The notes: a model not told the origin generated them from the sequence alone. A stretch of DNA of 64,000 nucleotides from Chytridium lagenaria (GCA_025449115.1 JAHLKC010000004.1:496001-560000), one strand, 5' to 3'. Positions 47,898 to 60,232 are shown, numbered from the stretch's first letter. Numbers and translations are program-made.

Positions 47898-49025
47898 TGT
47901 TACGGGCTTAGTTTTTTTGTTTTATTTTTTTCTTTAGACCTTGTATTGCTACCTTGTATATGTATATGTATATCATATATTTATTTACGTTCCTCTTTAT
48001 TTTACCCTATAATTCTCTGCGGGTGAGTAATTTTTGCTGATCGACGAAAAGTGAAGCAAAATCCTTCCTTTGGCTTAAGTATATAATAAAGGTTTGGACC
48101 AGTTATTCTTATATTTTACTGTTGGGATTTGTTCATTATTTTCGCGAAAAACGGTCATTTAAGTGCAGCCTTTTTGATTGCGTAAGAAGATCTATAGAGT
48201 AAAAGGACAGGACAAAGAAAGAAAAAAAAGATAACATAGATGTAGAACGGAAGGGGTCGATGTATGCTGTGGGGATGGCTAGTCGAACGATATTCTAAGC
48301 CTAAACCCTAAGTCGTTGTAATGCATGGAAATCCCTAGAGGTGTCCCCCCTCGAACTAGGAAAACATGTATCCCTAAACCCGCCCCCCCAACAAAACAAA
48401 ACTAGTACAAGTAATAAGTCCCAAGGTATTTAAGTAATAATTTCCCTAAGTATTTTACGGTCTTTTACGAATACTTTGCCACCACGAAGGCTAGGAGGCC
48501 GTCAGTCTATGGATGAAACCAAAAGCTTGACAGTAAACCATGATGGTTGTCCTCTCTTTAAACTTTATATTTTCCCTCCCTTACAACCAAGTCATACAAA
48601 AAGTGTCGTTATAACAAAACTAAAACTCGCTTTTCTCGTTCTTGGCAGAAAAAACACAAAAGCCAAATTTCCTTTTTATCACAAGGTGACACAGCTCCAC
48701 AGCATCTCCCCAGACTCCCCTTTCCCCCGAAAAGGCAAGACCCCAGTCAGCCAGTCTTTGATGAATTGAGAAGGAAAAAAGGGACGAAAAGGACCCTAAA
48801 AAGACACAAACATTTCCTTCGTTTTTCAATAATTCATGAATGCAAAAGTAATAATTGGCTGAGTCAAAAAAAAGAAAAAATAATAATAATACATTGATGA
48901 AGAAAGACATTTGGAGAATTGTCGGCTGAGTAAAGCGAGGGAGTATTTAATGCCCCAGCCGCTTTGAATTGGAAAGTAAAATATTCAAAGGGTCACCCAG
49001 CCTTTGATTTTGGAAAGTATTACGG

Positions 49026-49053
49026 GCAACGCGTCTTGACTTGTAATCAAGAA
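49026..49053 (+). ncRNA. tRNA-Thr(TGT)-like anticodon arm, probable tRNA relic
   Basis: The sequence cttga-cttgtaa-tcaag (49035-49051) is a perfect five-base-pair anticodon stem with a seven-base loop carrying anticodon TGT and the usual T before and A after it. The preceding gcaacgcg looks like the end of a D-arm. There is no T-arm with GGTTCRA downstream and no acceptor stem, so it is not a complete tRNA. A chance match is possible. Confidence 0.3.
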
Positions 49054-50036
49054 TTTTTACTGTTTTCTTTTTTATTTAGTGCAAGATGGCAAGAAGCCAC
49101 AGGAAGGGAAGGAAGAAGAAGAAGGGAAGGAAGGAAGGAAGGAAGGACAGAGGAAGGAAAAGGAAAAGTCATCCCCTCATACAAACACCCCCCCCCAACA
49201 CTTTTAGTTAATGTACACGCCATCAATCAGTCAACCTTTCTTCTTTCCATCACGAAAAAAAAGAAAATTGGCAACTGTGAGCAAGCCATCATCATCTTGA
49301 TCCGATGAAACAACTCTAAAGTGCATACGCCTCATGCGGTTGGAGAGAATAACAGCATCAAACAAAGAGGTGAGGATCTGGATATCCAGAGACAGTAGAG
49401 GCATTATTGAAATAAAAGAAAAGAAACTGCGGAAAAATAACCTCTTTTTAGCTCTTGAACAGAAAAAAAGGTAAAGCTAACCATTGAGAGAGACAAAGAA
49501 ATGACGCCTCTCAAAAGACGCCTTCATTGAGACAAACCCAACGAGTCCATCAAGAATAAAATTGTCACATACCAAAAAAAACTAAAAAATTGACAGAGTA
49601 AAAAATTATACTACTGATAGCTCCTCAATGAAACAAGTATCTCCTTTGATTCGAAACCACCTTCCCGAGGCTCATCCCTCCGTACAGCGCATATTACAAA
49701 TAAATACGTAATAACGTCGCAGATCGAAATCACAACACCCAAAATAAGAAGCATCCCGTTGTAGAAACGTCCTATTGTAATTCCAGCTTCCAGAAAGATC
49801 TTCTACCCTCATAGAACATCGATTACAATCGTTCCAAAGAAAACCACTTGAAACCATATGACCCGCATTCCAGCATCCCCGACCAGAATCACTGTTCCCC
49901 ACTAGCCCATATCCCGAAACTCTTTGCCTAGGGTATTACTATCGTCATCCATGCGTAATCTTCTCAACCAAATAAAAGGGAAATAAACGAAAGGTATAGG
50001 TGAACCCACTACCAGTTTATATACCCATCACACACA

Positions 50037-51488
50037 AGACACAACTGGGCTCTGTGTCTAAGCACAACTGAACTCACCATCGTCAATAAATGTGTCTAGT
50101 GTAAGGCTTGGTTTAGAGGGACAAGTTTGTTGGGTTTTTTTTTGTTTTCAAGTCTACGGTAAAGAGACTTGTGTCTTTACTTTTAACAGAGTCATGGTTT
50201 GGGCAACAGAACATTTGGTGAGAATCCCTGTGCTGCTGTATACCGCATTAAGGCATACATACAAGGCCCTTAGGTATTTTCGATCACGTCTGCTCTCACG
50301 ATGTTGGCTCTTTACAACATCAAGACCCACTGCAAAAACCTTTATTATGAATGCCATATCCCTCTTATCGAACGCATCGCTGAAGATGAGAGTAGTGTTC
50401 GATCATCTATGCGTAAAGAGGACTTTTTTTGCCATTATGGTTGGGACACGATTTCTTCACAAGACACCACAAAAAAATAATGCCCAACCTCACCATCCAC
50501 CACGTCCACATAAATGTGACAAATTTTGTCCAGACACTTGTACGAAAATTTCACAAGATTCTAAAAAACAAACCATCCAGTGTCTGGAACCCATTGATGA
50601 GATGTTTGGAGAGAACGACACTTAACCGTCATTCAAAGACACGCAGGACGTACCTTATTTCAAGGCCTTCTCTGTGTCTACGTATCGCCCCCCCCCCCCC
50701 TTTAACGATGGGATAGCAGCAGACACTATCTGATCACTTAAACTACCACTTCTTGTTCTTCAAGCGTTGAGTAAAACACTTACCTCTTCCCAGGAAACGA
50801 CTGTTTTCTCGTTCCTTTTCAAATGCGGAAAATCTGGGAACCACCCTTTTGCCTAAAAACGGTGTTGATTTTGTTTGCAAATGACGATGCTCTCGCTTTA
50901 CCCTCTTGTCCCGTCATTGGACCACGAAAAACCACGGACACTTTGAAAAATGCCAAAAGATGAAAGGGGCTTAAAATTTCGGCCTTTTTTTTTTTTGGTC
51001 CAACATGCGAAAACGATATTCACACAATCCAACAACACACTGAAACGCGAACGGAAGCCATATCATCTATACGAGGACGAGACCTGTGCATACTGTGTCT
51101 GGGAGCAGGTTTAAGAAAACTATCTGCGTCCACGTCCCAACATGTACCCGAAACATCCCATCCCCGTATCACCATGAAAAAACAACAAAAAACAACCCGT
51201 CGTAGAACCGTTTAAAAAAAGGTGTTGTTATAGAGGAAGGATAATGACATTCATCAACCCCACACACCCATCCCTAAAAAACATGGACAGTAAACCTCCC
51301 AATGTCTCCCCATGAACACCCCAAAAAAAGGTTTCAAGTCCACACTGACAAACTTTAAAAAAATTGTGTCTGGAAATTTGAATTCACGGCTTGGTATAGA
51401 CGTGTCTCGACATCAATTCGACACAAACCGTGTCTCCATCATATAAAGGGACGGAGGGGGAACGACACAAACAAGGCCTAACGTGTCT
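50037..51488. repeat. Cluster of fifteen GTGTCT/AGACAC hexamers
   Basis: GTGTCT occurs at 50054, 50092, 50172, 50580, 50674, 51095, 51366, 51402, 51430 and 51483. AGACAC occurs at 50037, 50462, 50532, 50637 and 50721. Flanking bases vary and spacing is irregular, so it is not a simple tandem repeat. For a 6-mer counted on both strands over 1.45 kb, less than one would be expected by chance. Confidence 0.6.
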
Positions 51489-52015
51489 CCGTTCTTGGTT
51501 CATGTATAAAAAGGTGGAAACGTCCGCTTTTTTCATCACCCTGCTTCAACACTTTTTTTATTTTCGTCAACGATTGGATTCAGGGATTTGGGAGGATGAA
51601 CGAGGATGTGTGAAGCATCAAAACGACATAGGCATCAAAACGACGTGGAAGGGACCATCAAAGCGACATGGAGAGTCGGAAGCGGGATAGGGAACAACGT
51701 ACATTTCTATTGAGTACAGACATAAAAACACAGGTAGACTGGAACAGACAAAAGCACACAGGTAACCCGAAACAAAGCGACAAAAAAGCAAAAAAAAACG
51801 GGAAAGCAACAAAAAACTGGAAAAGAAAAACAAAAAGCGCAACTGTAAAAAAAAAAAGGAAACGTTTGTTTCTGTTTTGTAGTAAAAAGGTCCAAAAAAA
51901 TAAAAACTTCAAGCAACATCACACACTCATTAATTAAACTAAAAAAGGTTTTGCAAAAAGTAAAAGAACAGGGAATACGGAACTTCAAAGAGTAGGCAGA
52001 CAACAAAAAAACACT

Positions 52016-53807
52016 TTAAAAAAAAACTATAAACAAAAAACAACACACAAATCCATCAAATCTCAATCCCATCCAACCCCTCCCCCTCTCCCTCCCCTCC
52101 TCCACCAACCCCTCCAACCTCTCCTCCTCCATCCCACCCCCCCGTCGTCTCATCATCTCAGCCGCAACTTCACACTGTCTCTGATGCGTGCTCGTCCAAC
52201 ACAACACCCCTCTCACAAGCTTACACGACGTCTTGGAATGCCGTCCAGCCGCGTCCGCCCGTCCAAACGCTCGTCCACATCCATTAGGAATTGGTGAGGT
52301 CGTTGAGAGGGGAGCATGTGCGTCGCACCGTGACGGAGGAGATCTTGGTTCCGGAGAAACGTCTTGTGGCAGTCTGGGAACGTGCAGGTGTAGTTTCGGG
52401 AACGGATTCTATAAAAAATGGTTTTTGGTCAACATCTTCATTGCCAATAACCGAAAATAAAGGAAACAAAAAAGTTTGACTCACTTGTTCTTTTTCCCAG
52501 TCTTGGGACAAACCGTCACCTTCACTTCACCTTCCTCCATCTCCTCCATCTTCATTTTCCGCTTCTTCTCCTCCTTCCCACCCGTCTTCTCCTCCTCCCT
52601 CTCCCGCTTCGTCTTCTTCTCCACAGGCGCAGAAGCCGTCGCGCAGCCGCAGCAGCAGCAGCAGCAGCCGCAGCAGCCGCAGCCGCCTCTGGTGAAAGCG
52701 GCAACCATCACCAACCCCCCATTCTGAGCATTCGATGGAATAAAGATATGCGAGGGAGGTGGAAGTGTTGATGGATGGTGGAACGCTTGCGGTTGAAGAA
52801 GAGGGTGATGGGGGACCTCGTTTTTAAGAGGTGGGAGGAAGAACGCGAGGGACTGGGTTGTGGGTCGTCTTGTTTCTCTTGCTGCTGGTCTTCCTCGGAA
52901 TCACTCTCCGCATCGCAAGGTGGGAGTGGGGGCATGGCGGGTAACGCGAGCTTCTCCCATGTTGATGCAACGGCGGTGGTGGTGGTGGTGGGAGCGGGTG
53001 GGAGTCCGGCGACTGGGGAAAAGAGGAATGGGGAGACGGCAGCGAATGGGGAAGAGATGGTCGAGGATGTGGTTGGGGGGTTCAGGAAGGAGAGGTTTGG
53101 GGTGATGGCAACGGTGGAGGGGATGGCGGAGGAGGTGGCGAGTAGGTGGAGGTGGGAAGGAGTGGGGAGACGCCGAGTTTCGCCAAAAGGTCAGGAGAGA
53201 ATGGCATGGATGGGTTGTATGCGAATGTGGGAGCGACGAGACACCTGTGGTGGCAGGGTTTGCGGATGCCGCTTGTCCAGCCGCAGCGCAGCAGCAGCGG
53301 CAGCGAATTGGGTAACTGCATGCCGTAGGATGGGTTGGTGGATTGACTGGCAGAGGCTGCAGCGGCATGGCGGCCATGACTTGATGGTGTTGATGGGACG
53401 CGGTTCCGCCTGCCGCTTGAGCTGCTGCTGCCGCGGCTGCTGCTGCCATAGGGTTTTGGAAAAAGGCGGCGGCCGCTGCGGCCATGGCTGCTGCTGCTGC
53501 TGCTGGATCTCCACCAAAGAGACTTGCTAGAGGGAAGGCGGGAGGAGCTGAGGCTGCGGGTTGAGTGGGGATGGGAGCGGGAGCGGGAGCAGTGTCCTGT
53601 GTGACTGGGACTGGTGCTGAGACCTTGGTGGTGGGAGCGGGCTCAGCCTGTGCTTTTGCTGATGTGGTGGACTCCTCAGGCGCGGTGGAAGACAAGACTG
53701 GAGACATGGGCGCCGACACTGGTGCTGGCGGCTCAACGGCAGGAGCAACTTGAGGCATCGTAGTGATGGGAGCTGCAGAGGGAGGTGAAGAAGCCACGAC
53801 AGGAGTC

Positions 53808-53848
<41 letters not shown>

Positions 53849-55136
53849 GACCATCCAGTTGGCCTTAGCCAGTGGCTTGCTGTTGCTGCTGCTGCTGGAA
53901 TACTTGCATCATTTGCTGCTGCTGTTGCTGCTGGATCGAGTTGGCTGTGGACGATTGGGCTGCTGCTGCTGCTGCTGCTGCGTAGATGGCGGGATGGTTT
54001 GAGGAGGCGGCGGCGGCGGCAAGAGCTTGGGTGTAATAGTTTTTGTGCAGCGGCAGCTGCTGCAGCGAGAATACCTGCGGCGGGGTTTCCGGCGTGCTGG
54101 ACCATGGCAGCGGCTTGTGGGTGTTGTTGGTAGATGGACGCCGTGTTGGAGGGGTAGGCCATTTGGTAGGCGGGATGAGCGGCCATGGCAGCAGCTTGTT
54201 GTTGGTAGTAGGCGGCGTGTTGCTGTTGTTGTTGATGGTGTTGTTGTTGTTGTTGTTGTTGGTGTTGTTGCTGATATTGCTGGTATTGTTGATGTTGCTG
54301 GTGCTGTTGGTATTGCTGCATGAGCATGGCAGTGGCGGCGGCGTTTGAAGGGTAGAGGGATCGTAAGAGGCGACGGGCTGTTGCTGCTGCTGCTGAAGGT
54401 GATGTTGCTGGGATGATGGTGGTACGGGTAGTGATGTGCTTGAGGAGGTTGTTGGGAGACATCGGCAAACATCATTTGCTGCTGCTGCTGTTGTTGATGC
54501 TGAATGGTATGTTGATCTTGCATGCCAGAAAACATTGGACCCGCGGGGACATTTTGCTGCTGCTGTTGATGTTGTTCGGCGATGGGTGATGTGGAAGGTG
54601 ATGACGAAGCGGTGGCAGAGGGAGTGTTTGGTGCAGAGGTGGTGAAAAGGCGGTTTCCTCAATCATGTCGTGTGGTGATAGGACCGAAGTCGTTGGGGAA
54701 GGGAGGCCAGCTCCAGGCGCGCGAGTGGCAGCAGCAGAAACGTGTTGCTGCTTTTTTGAAGCAGAGGAAGAGGAAGGAGGAGGTGAGGTAGGAGAGGACA
54801 TGGACATGGGGGACGGGTGCTGGAAGGGGTAAGAGTGGTTGTTGTGGAAGAGCATTTCAGAAGAGGTTGAGGCAGCGGAAGTTGTCCTCGAATGGGTTGA
54901 CCCCGCGTCAGACGCAGGCGGATTTGCATGGACTGCTGCACTTGTTGTTGCTGTTGTTGTTGTTGATGCATGTCGATGAACATTTGCTCAAACGAGGACG
55001 CGGAGGATGTAGGGGATGATGATGATGATGATGATGATGATGCCGATGAAGAAGTAGAAGAAGAATTTGTTGCTGTTGATGCTGATGCTGATGCTGATGG
55101 TGCTGTTGATGCTAATGCAGTTGTTGCTGAAGGCAT
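52016..55136 (-). CDS. PolyQ-rich C2H2 zinc-finger transcription factor
   Basis: ATG 55136 starts MPSATTALASTAPSASASAS, then Ser runs and FEQMFIDMHQQQQ. Long CAG/CAA tracts (for example 53811-53851 and 54229-54318) encode Gln stretches mixed with Ala, His, Ser and Pro. A basic segment (KKTKREREEEKTGGKEEKKR, about 52630-52570) precedes an intron and then a C2H2 finger, YTCTFPDCHKTFLRNQDLLR-HGATH (about 52400-52325). A second finger follows in a shifted frame: NGCGRAFGRADAAGRHSKTS then C (about 52290-52235). One missing base near 52297 would join them and supply a Cys for the second finger. Other frame changes are scattered in the polyQ region. The C-terminus beyond the fingers is uncertain. 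Related in finger design to the regulator at 32311-34395. Confidence 0.7.
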
Positions 55137-55948
55137 GATCCCAATCAGTGGTTGATGGATGGGATGGGTAGATGATGGGATGACGGGAGTGATAGTTTTT
55201 TTTCTTCTCTAGAATAGAGTGTCTTTTTTTCTTCTTTCTTCCCTTATTATTATTTATTATTGTATAGAATAGAAGTAGGTAATTAGGTATCAGTCCTGAA
55301 TGTGATGGATGGATGGAATGGATGGAATGGCAACCATGCAAAAAAAGTAAATAAATAAATAAATAAAAAAATAAAAATAAAAATAGAAAAAAAAGGTTAA
55401 AAAGAAAAAAAGTAAATAATTTACATTTTCATTTTTTAATTATAATTTTAGTCTTTTATTATTTAATAATAATAATAATATTGTTTCAAGTAATTTATTA
55501 TATTAATAAATATTAGTTATAATTATAATAATTAATTAAATATAGCAGCCACCCACCCCGTCACCATCCCTCTTCCTTCCTTCCTCACACTATGATGACT
55601 TTTATAAATACACCTTTTCTCCTCCTTCTTATTCCTCCTGCCCCTCCTCTCCCATCATAATAATATATAATAATAAGGAACACATGTAGTACAGCACTAT
55701 GACTTGCCTAGGCATCCATTAATAATAATATTTAAATATTAAAGCTGCTCAGCCAATATGTATTTGATACAGTAACAACCTACATACATATTAGGGAATT
55801 CAGCTTTTCTTCAAATATAGTATTTATTAATATTATATTAATACATTTTATTTTTTATTTAAATAAATAATATTTAATTCACACTCCTCAGTCATCAGTC
55901 CTCACAACAATAATTATTTATATTCTTTAAATTTTTATGTTTTTTTTA
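55137..55948. other. AT-rich intergenic region
   Basis: It holds the promoter of the polyQ regulator and the 3' flank of the SRAP gene. Many A/T runs and AAT/ATA repeats (55320-55540, 55730-55970); 55545-55660 is C-rich. No gene is recognised. Confidence 0.5.
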
Positions 55949-57523
55949 TTATTTCATTCTAAACCTTTTTAAAATAGGAAAGAATCGAGGGGGTACTACT
56001 GTTATAGTCCCATTTGCTGGTGATGATAATAATGTTGATGATGACTTTGCTGCGCTTGCATTGCCTCCAACAACATTATTAACCTTCTTCTTTTTGAACA
56101 ATGGAGCGTGAGATGACGCCGTCGGAGATGACCTGGCTTGTCCTCCCGATGCACCACCACCTCCTCTCAGTTTGTGAGTGCGACCAACACCACCAAAAGG
56201 GCTCGAACCCGCTTTCCAAGATCCACCCGCCCCCTCAGCCGTTGGCCCATGTGTTTCGTTGCTGTTGTTACTGTTGTTTCTGGTTTGATTAATCCTGCTG
56301 CTCCCGTTGCTTCTGCTGCACCGCCACCTTCCTGATCATCGTCATTGTCGCTCAACTCTTTTCGTTTTCGTGTCGACTCTTTGATTGCTGTTTCGGTATC
56401 GGGACTGCTGCTGGAGACTGGTGGTAAAGTCGTCGTGGTCGTGTTGGTGTTGGTGTTGGTGGATTTGAGAAACTTGAACAGAGTTCCCTTCTTTTCAGTG
56501 ACAGGAACGATGCATTCAGGGGTATCATTGCCGACCTTGTTGACAAAGGTATTGACTGCATGCCTATATATACGTGTCGTTCAGTATATTTATGCAAAAA
56601 AAGGATCAAACAAAAAATCCTTACCACTTCAGGCCATCCTCGGACGATTTTAAAACATCCTCCACCTGCCGAAACGAAAGATTCGGATCCAGCCATCTAT
56701 CGCAATCCTCTTACAAAAAATTAATAAAATAAATAAAACGTACATCTAAAAGTTATAATAAAGCACCAACCTTTACTCCACAAAAACACTGGCATCCTAT
56801 CATGCAACCAACTCATACTCTTTGCCGCCTCTGTCGTCACAATCGCAAACGAATACACCTCCTCCTTCTCCCCCGTCACAGGATTCACAATCCTCGCTCG
56901 ATCCCATAACCCCGCCGCATACAACAGATAATCACATCCTCGAGCGTCATGAATGAAAAACGGTTTCCGATCTTCCCAGATCGTTGCCATTCAAAAAACC
57001 CTTGGAAGGGAACAATGCAACGGCTTGTTTCGCTCGAGCGTTGCCAGAAACGACTGTTTTTCACGGGTTAGATCGAGCCCTTTAATAACAAAAAAATATC
57101 TGGGATAGCGGGTTATTTACCTTCCGGTTTTGATGGTGTCGTCTCGAGCATTGATGGTGCGCATCAGGTTGTCGGGCTTTTCTGACATGAAAAAGGGGAT
57201 CATACCCCATCTCTATCATAATCAACCGTCAGCAACTTCTCACCATTCTCCTCCATCCACCACAAATCACCAAGATGCGCCGCTAATGTCAAACCAACCC
57301 GCATTTCAAACCACCCCCCCAATGAAAAACTCACCATAGAATGCAACTCCCATTCCCCTTCCCCCGCATCTCCATCCTTCTTCTTCCTTACAATCACCGG
57401 ATAAGTCCTCCCTGGACCTACATTATGCGACCTACGATACGTCTCTTGTCCCGTCCATCTCTTGGCTCCCGTCTTTTGCATCAACTCATCAGGTTGCAAT
57501 GCCATCACTGTTCGGCCACACAT
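55949..57523 (-). CDS. HMCES: SRAP-domain protein, HMCES/YedK homologue (abasic-site shield)
   Basis: It starts at ATG 57523 with MCGRTVMALQPDEL, giving the catalytic Cys2 after Met removal. SHNVGPGRTYPVIVRKKKDG follows, ending at a GTGAGT donor after ELHSM. Exon 2 is RWGMIPFFMSEKPDNLMRTI, NARDDTIKTG (the conserved Asn-Ala-Arg). Then come RCIVPFQGFFEW with the active-site Glu, PFFIHDARGCDYLLYAAGLW, SFAIVTTEAAKSMSWLHDRM and P, and after two introns QVEDVLKSSEDGLKW, HAVNTFVNKVGNDTPECI. All SRAP signature residues are present. These proteins crosslink to abasic sites in single-stranded DNA during replication. The long Ser/Lys-rich tail runs to a stop at 55949, with a frame change near 56200. One more missing base lies near 56965. 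Confidence 0.9.
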
Positions 57524-58499
57524 TGTGAAAGTCAAAAATTTTCGATGATTTATTGAGCTGTGCCATCTCATACTGTCCATGCAAGTATACCCTCTCAACC
57601 ACATTTCCGTACACCGTATGTTGTGTGTCCTGTCAAAGTACCGCATTTCCGTATAGCTATAGTACGTTGTGTGTAGAATTGCTAATTTCCTTTTAAACTA
57701 AGAACCTTTTTTCTTGTCGTTGCATTATTGTGGTAATTGGCGGACAGGGATAATTCTGACTACGATGTACACTCAAATTAGCCAGAATTCTTAAAAAACC
57801 CATAGTATTATATAGAGTAAATTACTTGTTCTTTAAGGTAAACTCTGATGCTTATTAATCCTACCGTATTTTCTTAATAAATCGCTGTCATGTTCATAAC
57901 TAGTTTTTGAAACTCCATCAACTTCACATATCATTTACAGACATAAAGAAGTGTAGGAATGCTTAAAATATTTGAGGATTATACTAGAATCGTTAACCCT
58001 TCCTCACACTTTAGATAGACTGACTTGTGCGTGGTTTTTAGTAAAGTGTTTTAGATTCACTTTCAGCACAACTCACACTATACTTTGGAGATTGGCCTAA
58101 AATTCAAGTTTTATTCTAAATCTAGCAGATTTGCCTTGCAAAACTTGTATAAAATGTTCACGGACTACATATGGATTTGTTCCTTACGAAGTTTCGATAT
58201 GGACTACATAAATAGTCTTACAGGTACTCCAAGGCATGCAAAAGGACTCGATGAAGGTAACGTCCAACTTAGCATAATTCAAAGATAGAAAAGCCCACAC
58301 CCCACTCCAACAAACATCTCACAAAAGGCAAATACGTTTCCCCAAAAACCCAAACCAAAACCCCCATCCTATATTCACAAAAAACTTTAAAAAGAGGCAT
58401 CATAATCATCATCGACCAACAAGGCCATGCAGGGATAGATTTGAATTCATTTCACATCAAACAATCTGATAATGAACTGCCCTCCTCTCCGTTACATGC
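57524..58499. other. Intergenic region, no gene recognised
   Basis: Mixed AT-rich sequence. Open frames are shorter than 70 codons and lack protein-like composition. No repeat or RNA gene is seen. Confidence 0.45.
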
Positions 58500-59117
58500 C
58501 AGACGTAGATGGCGTGGACGACACCTATTCCAAAAAAGTGTGAGGCGGATGTGGCAAAGCAAGTCAAGGGGAAACATCATACCGGGAAGCCATCCCACAA
58601 GAGTAAGGATAACGTTCAGAAGGAGGTCGCAGGAGCATCCTTCCTTGATGAGGACGAGGAGGGGAGGGAAGATGAGGGCGAGGAGAACTGGGATGAGAAA
58701 GGGGGGTTAGCCACTTATCTTTGTATTCCCACTCCTCGTTCTTTATGATGCGATGCGATCTCGTTCCTTTATTGATGCATGCTTGCATTGCTTCTTGAAG
58801 ATGCATCTTCTTCCCCTATCGACATCCATTGCGAAGACGGGTATACTCACTCTCGAGGATAGTAACGAAAACGCCCATGCTTGTGTTTGGAGAATGAGAA
58901 TTTGATGTTTCACAGGTAACCCCTTGGGTTTTTTTTTGCTTTGAATTATTTATATATGTCACAGAAAAGCGTGGAACTTGCGGCCGTGGACCATATAAAC
59001 GTGGACGTATACCAACTTGTGTTGAATGGAGAGTTTAACGTCGTTGGAGCTGCTGTTGAAGGCTGTACTTGGGTTTTTTATGTGGCGATGAAATGCTATC
59101 AAACGATCACTAGGTAG
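58500..59117 (+). CDS. Possible small multi-exon gene, unrecognised
   Basis: A stretch coding KKCEADVAKQVKGKHHTGKP and, further on, ASFLDEDEEGREDEGEENWD (58528-58700) looks like a basic then acidic disordered segment. After a plausible intron (GTAACC at 58916 ... TCACAG at about 58965) comes KSVELAAVDHINVDVYQLVL-NGEFNVVGAAVEG, ending CYQTITR and a stop at 59117. The last exon has good protein character. How the parts connect is unclear because stops lie between 58745 and 58915. Confidence 0.3.
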
Positions 59118-59411
59118 TGTTTCTCGTTAATTTAAGTTGATGGCGAAACCTTTTTTTTTGGGGGTTTTTTTTTATGGCTAATAAACATTAGCGCATACTT
59201 AAAAAACGTAGTAAATGATAGCCGTTTGACCTTCAAGACATTATTATTGTTATTTAAGTAAAACTTTAGATGACATGAACGGATTGAACGATAACAACGA
59301 GAAAATGGATGTGTCAAGCCGTCTATTCTAGTTACAAAAAATATTAAACAACATGATATGCATCATATCCGAAAAACATCTGTATGAACATGCCCTTTCT
59401 GAAGTTCCATC

Positions 59412-60232
59412 CTATACTCGTTTGGAAAAAAACAACCTTAGCGAATTTAATCTTGTGATCCGCGCAACCTCTCCAATATCCCTCTTCAACACCCTCGCAA
59501 GCGCCTCACACGCAATCCCAACATTTCCCGGCACATTCGTCTCCCCCTTCACAGGCGCCAAAGCCGGTGCATCCGATTCCAGTACAAGCGACGCAATCGG
59601 AACCTTCTCAATCCACCGCTCCATCCCTACATCTCGTACAAGAATCGGCGCAACACTAAACATTGCCCCTAATGAAGCTGCCCGAACCGCGTGTTTCGGC
59701 GCGCCATCGAAAGCATGGAGTAACGCTTTTGACAACATGCCGCATTCCTCGAGAAGGGTTATCGCATGATGCCCCGCGTTGCGACTGTGAACGTTGACGG
59801 GAAGGTCAAGTGATTTTGCGAGAAGGATTTGTTGACGAAAGACAGTGCGTTGAAGGGTTTTCACCGTCTCCATGTCTGCTTGTAACTGGGTTTGCTGGGA
59901 TTGGAGGACCCAAGGAGAAAAGTCGAGGCCGATTTCGCCGACCCCGATGATGTGGGGGGCGTTTTGACGGATTTCATGGAGGATGGGGGATAGGGGATCA
60001 AGTGCGTGGTGGGGTGAAGGCCGAGACAGGTTTGTATGGTGGGGTTAAAGGATTTTGAAAGAGAGAGGACTGAGGGGAAGTCTTGGAGACGTTCGGGTGT
60101 GAGGATGATTCTTTCGAGGGTAAGGAGAGGGTGACGAGCTGAAATGGTAGTGGTGGAGTGTATGTGGTTAATGATGGTCTCCATGTCAAAGGATGGAGGG
60201 TAAAAGTGTGCATGGCAGTCCACGAGACCCAT
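59412..60232 (-). CDS. TATDN3: TatD-family metal-dependent hydrolase, TATDN3 type
   Basis: It starts at ATG 60232 (MGLVDCHAHFYPPSFD) with the DCHAH metal motif. TCLGLHP follows, then GVGEIGLDFSPW (catalytic Glu), LPVNVHSRNAGHHAI (metal His), LLHAFDG (metal His) and LVLESDAPALAPVKGETNVP (metal Asp). The end is ARVLKRDIGEVARI, TRLNSLRLFF. These match TATDN3 more closely than TATDN1, notably GLDFSP and NVHSRNAG. The family comprises deoxyribonucleases and related hydrolases; fungal members act in DNA degradation. A C-run frame change near 60015 fits one missing base. It is single-exon with about 273 codons, the usual family length. Confidence 0.88.

Larger units (their letters stand above)
47898..52015. 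other. Region of about 4 kb without a convincing gene
   Basis: Open frames here (longest about 177 codons at 50092-50625) have irregular composition and no recognisable motif. The region contains a purine-rich GGAA/GAAGG stretch at 49105-49170, the tRNA-Thr-like relic at 49026-49053, a C12 run near 50690 and a striking cluster of GTGTCT motifs (50037-51488). A-rich DNA dominates 51720-52030. Confidence 0.5.

Noticed and set aside
50092..50625. 177-codon open frame MSSVRLGLEG...
   Set aside because: No motif, irregular composition, overlaps the GTGTCT cluster, and no neighbouring exon extends it. A real gene cannot be excluded.
52775..53530. 251-codon open frame on the plus strand, Trp/Gly/Arg-rich
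   Set aside because: It is opposite the polyQ regulator; the composition is the reverse complement of Gln/Pro/Ala codons and it has no motif.
53811..54320. CTG/TTG-rich tandem pattern that might suggest a CRISPR-like or minisatellite array
   Set aside because: It is a codon repeat encoding Gln on the minus strand in an open frame; there are no spacers.
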